Below are positions 1-6,610 of a stretch of 11,002 bases of DNA, one piece after another. The position numbers and the translations under genes were made by a program. The stretch spans positions 1-11,002 of the forward strand of contig CAJGDR010000029.1 in the NCBI GenBank assembly GCA_904502205.1. Direction: 5' to 3'. The stretch's first letter is position 1, and the number at the start of each line of letters is the position of its first letter. Under the pieces are notes generated by a model. It was not told the DNA's origin. It did not search any database and saw only the letters and a list, made by a program, of their open reading frames with translations. This stretch comes from an uncultured Bacilli bacterium. GTDB taxonomy: Bacteria > Bacillota_I > Bacilli_A > ML615J-28 > CAG-313.

Positions 1-1
1 T

Positions 2-1078
2 GAGGGTTGGACATATCCACCATTTAGTGGAGAAATTGTTGATGGTAAGATGTATGGTCGTGGAACAATGGATGATAAAGGTCCAACTATTGCTTCTTAC
101 ATTGCTCTTAAAATGCTTAAAGATAATAACATTAAATTAAATAAAACAATTGAATTAATTCTTGGTACTGATGAAGAAACAGGATGGCGTGGTATCGAAC
201 ATTATACTAAAAACCATGAACTTCCAAGTGTTGGTTTTTCACCAGATGCTGAGTTCCCATTAATTCATGGAGAAAAAGGTATTGTTAGAGTTGTAATGAA
301 AGGTCTTCCAACAAATGGCTTTACATTAAAAGGTGGTAATATTTTTAATGCTGTTATTGGTAAAGCAGTTGCGACTACTGATATTGATTACAGTGAAGAA
401 TTTAACGAATATTTAACTTTAAATAAATTAACAGGATCTGTTGAAATAAAGAATGGATTATTTGAATATACAATTATTGGTAAAAGTGCTCATGCTATGG
501 AACCACATAAAGGTATTAATGCAGGAACACATCTTGCTAATTTCTTAAATCAATTCTTTAATCATCCTACACTTAAGTTTATTGCAAATGTTATTCATAA
601 CGATCATAACATGCAAAAACTAGGACAAAAAACAACTCATAAAGTAATGGGTATTATTACTAACAATGTTGGTATTATTGACTTTAATGAAACAGAATCA
701 AAATTTACTTTTGATATCCGTTATCCAATTGGCTTTAGCTTTGAACATTTTCAACAAGCAATTCCAAATATTTTAGCTGTATACGATATAAACTGTGAAA
801 TTGTTGAACATAAAACTCCACACTATATTGATATTGAAGATGATCTTGTAAAAACACTTTACAATGTATATGTTAAATATACAGGTGATACTGTAAATAA
901 ACCATGTACTATTGGTGGTGGAACATATGCTAGAGCTTTAAAACATGGTGTAGCATTTGGAATGGAACTTCCAGGTGATCCAAGTGTTGTTCATCAAGTT
1001 GATGAATATTTAAATATCGAAAACTTCTTAAAAGCTATTGCTATTTATGCAGAAGCTATTTATGAATTAGGTAAATAA
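2..1078 (+). CDS. pepV: PepV-family M20 dipeptidase, 5' end outside the window
   Basis: Zinc-dependent cytoplasmic peptidase of the M20 family (PepV/Sapep group), which cleaves dipeptides and releases amino acids from imported peptides. The reading frame is already open at the window edge and begins GWTYPPF, the stretch that in this family directly follows the HxDVVP zinc motif, so the first zinc histidine lies upstream. About 358 codons are visible against a usual length near 470, so roughly the first quarter is missing. Visible motifs are GRGTMDDKGP with the bridging metal Asp (first D, nt 71-73), GTDEETGWRG with the catalytic and metal Glu pair, SPDAEFP with a further metal Asp, GKSAHAMEP with the lid-domain His, GGGTYAR, and near the C-terminus HQVDE with the last zinc His. 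The ATG at 50 is an internal Met, not the start. The TAA stop is one base before trmB. The family call is firm; substrate range is inferred. Confidence 0.93.
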   Translation, partial: EGWTYPPFSGEIVDGKMYGRGTMDDKGPTIASYIALKMLKDNNIKLNKTIELILGTDEETGWRGIEHYTKNHELPSVGFSPDAEFPLIHGEKGIVRVVMKGLPTNGFTLKGGNIFNAVIGKAVATTDIDYSEEFNEYLTLNKLTGSVEIKNGLFEYTIIGKSAHAMEPHKGINAGTHLANFLNQFFNHPTLKFIANVIHNDHNMQKLGQKTTHKVMGIITNNVGIIDFNETESKFTFDIRYPIGFSFEHFQQAIPNILAVYDINCEIVEHKTPHYIDIEDDLVKTLYNVYVKYTGDTVNKPCTIGGGTYARALKHGVAFGMELPGDPSVVHQVDEYLNIENFLKAIAIYAEAIYELGK

Positions 1079-1079
1079 G

Positions 1080-1724
1080 ATGCGTAGAAGAAATATAAAA
1101 AATGCAACAGAAAAACTTAATAAATTTGATCAAATAATGATTTTCAATCCAAAAGATTATAAAGGTAATATGAATTCATTATTTCCAAAAAAACAACCAA
1201 TTCACTTAGAAATTGGTATGGGTAAAGGAAAATTTATTATTGGTCTTGCTAAAAAGAATCCAGATATCAATTACATTGGTTTTGAAAAATATGATAGTGT
1301 AATTCTTCAAGCAGTAAATAAAGCAGAAGAAGAACATTTATCAAATTTAAAAATGATGAGTGCCGATGCAACAAATCTTTTAGATTATTTTGAAGTTGGT
1401 GAAATTGATAAAATCTATTTAAATTTCAGTGACCCTTGGCCAAAATCAAGACATGCGAAAAGAAGATTAACATCACCAAACTTTTTAAAACTTTATGAAG
1501 TTGTTACTAAGAACCCAACTGAAATTGAATTTAAAACCGATAATCGTAAATTATTTGAATATTCACTTATTACATTTAATGAATGTGGTTACAAATTTCT
1601 TGAACTATCTTTAGATTTACACCAAGATGCAAGTGTTGAAAACTTTGAAATTGTAACAACAGAATATGAAGATAAGTTCAGTAGTATGGGTAATCCAATA
1701 TATTATGTAAAGGTTGTAAAATAA
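1080..1724 (+). CDS. trmB: tRNA (guanine-N7-)-methyltransferase
   Basis: Uses S-adenosylmethionine to methylate N7 of G46 in the variable loop of tRNAs. The 214 residues match the usual bacterial TrmB length. The Rossmann SAM-binding loop is EIGMGKG (44-50), followed by the acidic FEKY (68-71) and SADA (94-97) contacts. The TrmB signature NFSDPWPKSRHAKRRL spans about 115-130, with the catalytic Asp at 118 in DPWPK. FKTDN (151-155) and TTEYE (193-197) form the tRNA/SAM pocket near the C-terminus. The start is one base after the pepV stop with only a weak AGG-type ribosome binding site, so translation is probably coupled to pepV. The stop overlaps the next start by one base (TAATG). All key residues are present and nothing appears degraded. 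Confidence 0.96.
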   Translation: MRRRNIKNATEKLNKFDQIMIFNPKDYKGNMNSLFPKKQPIHLEIGMGKGKFIIGLAKKNPDINYIGFEKYDSVILQAVNKAEEEHLSNLKMMSADATNLLDYFEVGEIDKIYLNFSDPWPKSRHAKRRLTSPNFLKLYEVVTKNPTEIEFKTDNRKLFEYSLITFNECGYKFLELSLDLHQDASVENFEIVTTEYEDKFSSMGNPIYYVKVVK

Positions 1725-2233
1725 TGAAAAAAGTTTATGTAGGATCTACAAATAATAATAAAGTTCAAGCTGTAAAAAATGTCTTTGAACCATATGGTTA
1801 TGAAGTAATTGGAATGGAAGTTGATTCAGGTGTATCTGCTCAACCCAAAAATGATTTAGAAACAATTACTGGTGCAGAAAATAGAGCACGTCAATTACCA
1901 ACAGATGGTATTAGAATAGGACTTGAGGCTGGAATTGAAATATTAAAAGACGAACTTTATTTAACTAACTTTGGTGTTTTAATTACAGAAAGTGGTAAAG
2001 TAATAAGAGCAGGTGGAACTAGATTTGTACTACCAGATGAAATAAAACAAGCAATTTTTGTTGATGGTTTAGAATTAAGTGATGCCATGGATAAATATTT
2101 TAGTTTTAAAAATGCTAAACATAATAGTGGTGCAATCGGTTATTTTACAAAAGATGTTGTAAAAAGAATTGATATTTTTGACCATATTGCAAAACTATTA
2201 TACGGAAGTTATTTATATCAAGGAGAAGAATAA
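1724..2233 (+). CDS. YjjX/DUF84-type inosine/xanthosine triphosphatase-like protein
   Basis: At 169 residues this is the size of E. coli YjjX, a house-cleaning phosphatase that hydrolyses non-canonical purine triphosphates (ITP, XTP). The evidence is motif order: an N-terminal VGSTNNNKVQAV loop (6-16), SGVSAQP (35-41), ETITGAENRA (46-55), GLEAGIE (66-72) with the likely metal-binding acids, and GAIGYFT (136-142) followed by a KR pair. This is the family layout (VATTNPAK, SGVSxQP, ETxxGAxNRA, GxExG, GAIGxLT). Many Bacillota members are annotated only as DUF84, and their activity is less well tested than that of the E. coli enzyme. The start overlaps the trmB stop as TAATG, and the stop overlaps the next gene in the same way. 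The family is fairly sure; the exact substrate is inferred. Confidence 0.82.
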   Translation: MKKVYVGSTNNNKVQAVKNVFEPYGYEVIGMEVDSGVSAQPKNDLETITGAENRARQLPTDGIRIGLEAGIEILKDELYLTNFGVLITESGKVIRAGGTRFVLPDEIKQAIFVDGLELSDAMDKYFSFKNAKHNSGAIGYFTKDVVKRIDIFDHIAKLLYGSYLYQGEE

Positions 2234-2778
2234 TGAAAGGTTTAATTTTACTTGTCAATGGTTTTGAAGAATCAGAAGCAATTATTACAATTGATTTATT
2301 AAGACGTGCAAATATTGAAGTTGATTTAGTATCACTTACTAATAGTTTAACAGTTACAAGTAGTGGTAACATTACTGTTAGTTGTGATAAACTATATAGT
2401 TTAACTAAACTTGAAGACTATAATTTCTTAGTAATTCCTGGTGGTAAAGCAGTATTCAATTACCATTTAGAAAGTTTAGTAACAAAAGAAATTGTTGAAT
2501 ATTTTATGAATAAGAATTTAGTTGTTGCAGCTATCTGTGCTGCTCCAATGATTCTTGGAAAATACGGATACTTAAAAGAAAAACATTTTACATGTTTCCC
2601 AGGCTGTGAAGAAGATCATTTTGGTGGAATCTATGAACCTGAGTATGGTGCAATTCAAGATGGTAATATTATTACTGGTAAAGCATGTGGAACAACATTT
2701 GATTTTGCTCAAACAATCATTGAAGCTGTTTTAAATACAGAAGTAGCTGATGAAGTAATAAATAAAGTTTATTATTAA
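2233..2778 (+). CDS. DJ-1/PfpI (ThiJ/YajL-like) family protein
   Basis: A 181-residue flavodoxin-like fold protein of the DJ-1/YajL clade. Members are credited with oxidative-stress protection, chaperone or deglycase-type activity, and the real cellular role is disputed. The nucleophile-elbow Cys is Cys102 in AAICAAPMILG. Its partner Glu is Glu15 in GFEESEA, equivalent to Glu18 of human DJ-1. FLVIPGG (65-71) and ITGKACGTTFDFA (about 167-179) are the other conserved strands. Two further cysteines, 121 and 125, sit in a TCFPGC segment. A good AAGGAG ribosome binding site lies at 2220-2225, inside the preceding gene, and the start overlaps that gene's stop. No intrinsic terminator is visible between its stop and the pheS promoter, so upstream transcripts may run into the T-box leader. 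The family is clear, the function is not. Confidence 0.88.
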   Translation: MKGLILLVNGFEESEAIITIDLLRRANIEVDLVSLTNSLTVTSSGNITVSCDKLYSLTKLEDYNFLVIPGGKAVFNYHLESLVTKEIVEYFMNKNLVVAAICAAPMILGKYGYLKEKHFTCFPGCEEDHFGGIYEPEYGAIQDGNIITGKACGTTFDFAQTIIEAVLNTEVADEVINKVYY

Positions 2779-2803
2779 TTTAGAACAAAAATTGAATAAA
2801 ATT

Positions 2804-2812
2804 TGATATAAT
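2804..2812 (+). promoter_or_regulatory. Extended -10 promoter for pheST
   Basis: TG at 2804-2805, one base, then TATAAT at 2807-2812 forms a consensus extended -10 element. No good -35 hexamer is found at 16-18 bases upstream, so the TG extension probably compensates. Transcription would start near 2819, just ahead of the T-box leader. Confidence 0.7.
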
Positions 2813-2818
2813 AGATAA

Positions 2819-3060
2819 GTAATATAATTAAAGCGTTTAACGAGGAAGAGTTATTTAAAGAAAATCTAGCCAGGGAAAAAGAATTATAAACTGCGAGTTC
2901 TTTATAGATTTATAAATAGCGTTCACCCTCATAGTGACTCTAATCAAGTCCGTTGCTGGCGTTAACAGGTAATGAGTGCACATATATATAATGTATGTGA
3001 ATTAAGGTGGTAACACGGAAATTTTTCGTCCTTTTTCTATTGGAAAGAGGACTTTTTTTA
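2819..3060 (+). promoter_or_regulatory. T-box riboswitch controlling pheST
   Basis: Leader RNA that senses uncharged tRNA(Phe) and allows read-through into pheST when charging is low. The 3' half is unmistakable. AAGG (3004-3007), a bulge containing TGGT (3008-3011), then ACG (3015-3017) pair with CGT (3027-3029) and CCTT (3030-3033) to form the antiterminator. This is exclusive with the terminator at 3028-3052. TGGT would pair with the ACCA end of a tRNA with discriminator A, as tRNA(Phe) has. A hairpin CACATA/TATGTG (2979-2999) precedes it, like Stem III. The Stem I base is AACG (2839-2842) with CGTT (2920-2923), followed by a GAGGAAGAG segment resembling the K-turn. The usual AGAGAG and GGUG distal loop motifs are not recognisable. 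The Phe specifier is unresolved: TTT at 2909-2911 followed by A, or TTC at 2898-2900. The specificity rests mainly on the downstream genes. Confidence 0.92.
3028..3059 (+). terminator. T-box regulated intrinsic terminator
   Basis: A ten-pair stem, 3028-3037 with 3043-3052 (GTCCTTTTTC against GGAAAGAGGAC, with one G-T pair), has a five-base loop and is followed by seven T at 3053-3059. Its left arm shares bases with the antiterminator, which is the switch mechanism. Confidence 0.92.
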
Positions 3061-3073
3061 TTAGGAGGAAAGT

Positions 3074-4105
3074 ATGACAAAATTAGAAGAAATGCTGCTT
3101 ACTGCAAAATCAGAAATTGAAGCTTGTAGTAGTCACACAGAACTTAATGACAAAAAAGCATTTTATCTTGGAAAAAAGAGCCCATTAAATGAATTAATGA
3201 AATCAATGGCTACTTTATCAGTAGAAGAAAAGAAAACACTAGGAATGGAAATTAATAACTTCAAAAAACAAATTGAAGAATTAGTAACTATTCAAAGAAA
3301 AGCAATCGATGATGCAATGATTAAAGCAAAACTTGAAAGCGAAACAATTGATGTAACAATGCCTGGAAAAGTTGTTCAAACAGGAACAATTCACCCACTT
3401 CGTAAAGTAATCGAAGAACTTGAAGATATCTTCTTAGGTATGGGTTATAATGTTGCAGAAGGACCAGAAGTTGAATTTGACAAATACAATTTCGAAATGT
3501 TAAATGTGCCAGTTGGTCACCCTGCTCGTGATATGCAAGACTCATTCTATGTAACAGAAAATACATTGCTAAGAACTCAAACTTCATCTGTACAAGTAAG
3601 AACACTTCTTGCTGCAAAAGGACAACCAATTAAAATTGTTTGTCCTGGTCGAGTATACAGAAGAGATGATGACGATGCTACACATAGCCATCAATTTATG
3701 CAAATTGAAGGTTTAGTTGTTGATGAAGATATAACATTATCAGACCTTAAAGGAACATTAAAAGCTGTAGTTAAAAAGATGTTTGGTGAAGACAGAAAAA
3801 TTCGTTTCCGTCCATCATACTTCCCATTTACAGAACCTAGTGTTGAAGTAGATGTTAGCTGCTTTAAATGTGGTGGAAAAGGATGTCCAATTTGTAAAAA
3901 ATCTGGATGGATTGAAATTTTAGGTGCTGGTATGGTTCATCCAAACGTATTAGAAATGTCTGGATATGATACTACAAAATATCGTGGATTTGCTTTTGGG
4001 ATCGGTGTAGAAAGAGTTGCAATGTTACGTTATGGTATTGATGATATTCGTAACATGTATGTTAATGATACACGTTTCTTAAAACAATTCAAGAAAGGAG
4101 AATAG
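3074..4105 (+). CDS. pheS: Phenylalanyl-tRNA synthetase alpha subunit
   Basis: Catalytic subunit of the alpha2beta2 class IIc synthetase that activates phenylalanine and loads it on tRNA(Phe). The 343 residues are typical. Residues 1 to about 85 form the charged, helical N-terminal arm that contacts tRNA. The catalytic core follows, with [10 protein letters not shown] (151-160), QTSSVQVR (169-176), motif 2 around CPGRVYRRD (190-198) and [10 protein letters not shown] (204-213), the Phe-pocket strand [12 protein letters not shown] (250-261), and motif 3 in [18 protein letters not shown] (305-322). Cys263, 266, 271 and 274 make a CxxC-x4-CxxC knuckle, common in Bacillota PheS and possibly zinc-binding. 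An AGGAGG ribosome binding site lies at 3063-3068, about five bases before the ATG. Expression is controlled by the T-box just upstream, and pheT follows one base after the stop. It is the only gene here ending in TAG. Confidence 0.98.
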   Translation: MTKLEEMLLTAKSEIEACSSHTELNDKKAFYLGKKSPLNELMKSMATLSVEEKKTLGMEINNFKKQIEELVTIQRKAIDDAMIKAKLESETIDVTMPGKVVQTGTIHPLRKVIEELEDIFLGMGYNVAEGPEVEFDKYNFEMLNVPVGHPARDMQDSFYVTENTLLRTQTSSVQVRTLLAAKGQPIKIVCPGRVYRRDDDDATHSHQFMQIEGLVVDEDITLSDLKGTLKAVVKKMFGEDRKIRFRPSYFPFTEPSVEVDVSCFKCGGKGCPICKKSGWIEILGAGMVHPNVLEMSGYDTTKYRGFAFGIGVERVAMLRYGIDDIRNMYVNDTRFLKQFKKGE

Positions 4106-4106
4106 T

Positions 4107-6500
4107 ATGAAAGTCTCATATAAATGGTTAAAAAGCCTTGCTGATTTAGAAGGCATTACATATGATGAATTAGTTAGAGATTTATCACTACATATCGTTG
4201 AAGTAGATGCAATTGATAAACTTGCTAAAGGAACTAATTTAATTGTTGCTAAAGTTTTAGAAAAAGTTATGCATCCAAATTCTGACCACTTATCTATTTG
4301 CCAAGTAGATACAGGAAATGGCGTACTTCAAGTAGTTTGCGGTGCACCTAATGTTGCAGCTTCTCAAAAAGTTATTTTAGCATTACCAGGAGCAGTTTTA
4401 GAAGGCGGAACAATCAAACAAGGTGTCATTCGTGGTGTTGAATCTAATGGTATGATTTGTTCTTTAGGTGAATTAAATTTAGAAAATAAATATATTCCTG
4501 AAGAATTCCAAAATGGTATTTATGTTTTACCAGAAGATGCTCCACTTGGGGTAGATGCTTTAGAATATTTAGGCTTAGATGATGATATTATTGAACTTGG
4601 TCTTACACCAAATAGAATGGATTTACTTTCAATGAATGGTGTTGCAAACGATGTTTGTGCATTCTATGGAAGAAAAAGAATTTATGAAGAATCTAATTTA
4701 GAAGAAGACCAAAAAGCTGCATCAACTGAAGTTGAAGTAGAAGTAACAACTCCAGATTGCTTAACATATAATGCTAGAGTAATCAAAAATGTTGAAATCA
4801 AAGAATCTCCAACATTCATTAAAAGTAGATTAATGGCATCAGGTATTAGACCAATTAATAACGTTGTTGATATTACAAATTATATTTTAATGTTATTTGG
4901 TCAACCACTTCATGCATTTGACCAAGATATTCTTGGAAATAAAATCTTAGTTCGTAACGCATATCAAGACGAAGTTGTTAAAACATTAGATGATGTTGAA
5001 AGAAAACTATCAAGTGATGATATTGTAATTACTGATGGAAAAGAAGTAGTATGTGTTGCTGGAGTTATGGGTTGTCAAAATACTGAAGTTACAAATAATA
5101 CTAAAAACATTGTTTTAGAAGCTGCAGTATTTAATCCACAAAAAGTACGCAAAACATCTGCTAAACTTGCACTACGTAGTGAATCAAGTGTTCGTTTTGA
5201 AAGAGGTGTTGACCTTAATCAAACTGTTGAAGCACTTGATTATGCTGCATACTTACTTTCAAAATATGCTGGTGGTACAGTATTAAATGGTGTAGTACAC
5301 AAAGGTATTGATAAAATTGAAGATAAAGTTATTGAACTTACAGATCAAGATATTACTAAATATTTAGGTATCTCAATTGAAAGAACTGAATTAATTAGAC
5401 TTCTTTCTAATTTAGGATTTACAGTTACAGTTGAAAATGAAACATATCAAGTTGCAGTACCAAACAGAAGAATGGATATTACAATTAAAGCTGATGTTAT
5501 TGAAGAACTTGCAAGACTTCATGGTTATGAATTCTTACAAGAAACACTTCCTAAGATGAATAATGTTGGTGAATTAACTGTAGAACAAAAACGTATTCGT
5601 ACAATTCGTCACACATTATCAGATCTTGGAATGAATGAAGTTAATACTTATGCTTTAGTAAGTAAAAAATATAATAGTGAATTTACTACAATTCATAAAA
5701 AAGATGTTAATCCAATTAGATTAATGCATCCAATGTCTGAAGAACATGAAGAATTACGACTTGGTTTAATTCCATCAATTGTTGAAGTTGCACAATACAA
5801 TACTGCAAGAAAAAATAATGATCTTGCTCTTTATGAAATTGGTTCAAGATATTATGAACAAAATGGCCAAACATATGAAGAAGTTGTTTTATCTGGTTTA
5901 ATGACTGGAACATTTAATGGTAATACTTGGAATGGTGGAAAAGAGAAAGTTGATTTCTTCTTAGTAAAAGGTATCTTAAAAGTATTAGAAGAACGTCTTG
6001 GAATTGAATTCAAATACAAAAAGTTAGAAAATGCTGATGCTAATTTACATCCAGGAAGAAGCGCTGAAATTCGTTTCCAAAATGAAGTTATTGGATATGT
6101 TGCAGCATTACATCCTGCTTATCAACACGAAGCTGGATTAAATGATACATATGTATTTGAAATCTTATTAACTAAAGTTTTAAAACAAAAGAGCACAATT
6201 ATTAAGTTTACACCACTTATTAAAAAACCAACAATTACAAGAGATTTAGCTTTTGTAATGGATAAGAAAACACAAGTTGGTGAATTATGTGAAGCAATTA
6301 AAAAGACAAGTAGAGATATTATTTCTAATGTAGAAGTGTTTGACTTATATGAATCAGCTCAGCTTGGAAATAATAAATCAGTTGCAATCTCTATTAGCTT
6401 TGAATCAGATGACAATTTAACTGATGAAGTAATTAATGCAAAAATTAAGAAAATCTTAGAAGTTGCTGAAACAAAATTCGGTGCTACTCTTAGAAATTAA
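4107..6500 (+). CDS. pheT: Phenylalanyl-tRNA synthetase beta subunit
   Basis: Structural, tRNA-binding and editing subunit of PheRS, 797 residues and full length. Domain order: a short B1 start, an EMAP/OB-fold tRNA-binding domain at about 40-150 (HPNSDHLSICQVDTG, CGAPNV, GMICS), the B3/4 domain at about 210-390 that hydrolyses mischarged Tyr-tRNA(Phe) (RPINNVVDITNYI, GQPLHAFD, SESSVRFERGVD), a B5 DNA-binding-like domain at about 410-475 (PNRRMDI, DVIEELARLHGYEFL), a catalytically inactive synthetase-like core at about 490-690, and a C-terminal FDX-ACB anticodon-binding domain from about 705 to the end (PTITRDLAFVMD). The start is one base after the pheS stop, with AAAGGAG at 4094-4100 inside pheS. 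It shares the T-box controlled transcript and is closed by an intrinsic terminator. Nothing appears missing. Confidence 0.98.
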   Translation: MKVSYKWLKSLADLEGITYDELVRDLSLHIVEVDAIDKLAKGTNLIVAKVLEKVMHPNSDHLSICQVDTGNGVLQVVCGAPNVAASQKVILALPGAVLEGGTIKQGVIRGVESNGMICSLGELNLENKYIPEEFQNGIYVLPEDAPLGVDALEYLGLDDDIIELGLTPNRMDLLSMNGVANDVCAFYGRKRIYEESNLEEDQKAASTEVEVEVTTPDCLTYNARVIKNVEIKESPTFIKSRLMASGIRPINNVVDITNYILMLFGQPLHAFDQDILGNKILVRNAYQDEVVKTLDDVERKLSSDDIVITDGKEVVCVAGVMGCQNTEVTNNTKNIVLEAAVFNPQKVRKTSAKLALRSESSVRFERGVDLNQTVEALDYAAYLLSKYAGGTVLNGVVHKGIDKIEDKVIELTDQDITKYLGISIERTELIRLLSNLGFTVTVENETYQVAVPNRRMDITIKADVIEELARLHGYEFLQETLPKMNNVGELTVEQKRIRTIRHTLSDLGMNEVNTYALVSKKYNSEFTTIHKKDVNPIRLMHPMSEEHEELRLGLIPSIVEVAQYNTARKNNDLALYEIGSRYYEQNGQTYEEVVLSGLMTGTFNGNTWNGGKEKVDFFLVKGILKVLEERLGIEFKYKKLENADANLHPGRSAEIRFQNEVIGYVAALHPAYQHEAGLNDTYVFEILLTKVLKQKSTIIKFTPLIKKPTITRDLAFVMDKKTQVGELCEAIKKTSRDIISNVEVFDLYESAQLGNNKSVAISISFESDDNLTDEVINAKIKKILEVAETKFGATLRN

Positions 6501-6526
6501 AAGGGAACGATAGGTTCCCTTTTTTT
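6501..6526 (+). terminator. Intrinsic terminator of pheST
   Basis: Perfect eight-pair stem, AAGGGAAC (6501-6508) with GTTCCCTT (6514-6521), loop GATAG, with a run of T from 6520 to 6526. It begins at the base after the pheT stop codon. Confidence 0.93.
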
Positions 6527-6550
6527 CTAATATAAATTTTTTTAAAAATA

Positions 6551-6579
6551 TAGAAAAATATATAGAAATATGTTATAAT
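6551..6579 (+). promoter_or_regulatory. Promoter of the amidase lipoprotein - psuG unit
   Basis: TAGAAA (6551-6556, four of six matches to TTGACA), a 17-base spacer, then TATAAT (6574-6579) preceded by TG at 6571-6572, giving an extended -10. The surrounding DNA is very AT-rich. Transcription would start near 6585, which rules out the ATG at 6584 as a useful start for the next gene. Confidence 0.78.
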
Positions 6580-6610
6580 TAATATGTATAAAAAAGAAAG
6601 GAATAAATAT

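Noticed and set aside
2145..2372. - strand frame across the triphosphatase-like/DJ-1 junction
   Set aside because: Shadow of two well-supported coupled genes, with no independent start signal.
2979..2999. CACATA/TATGTG inverted repeat as an operator or separate terminator
   Set aside because: It has no T run and sits exactly where T-box Stem III belongs.
3321..3629. Open frame on the - strand inside pheS
   Set aside because: Antisense shadow of a clearly conserved gene; the product is a low-complexity Leu/Gln-rich string with no ribosome binding site or family match.
6584..6610. Nine-residue N-terminal extension of the lipoprotein
   Set aside because: It lies at or before the predicted transcription start and would put extra charged residues ahead of a standard signal peptide.
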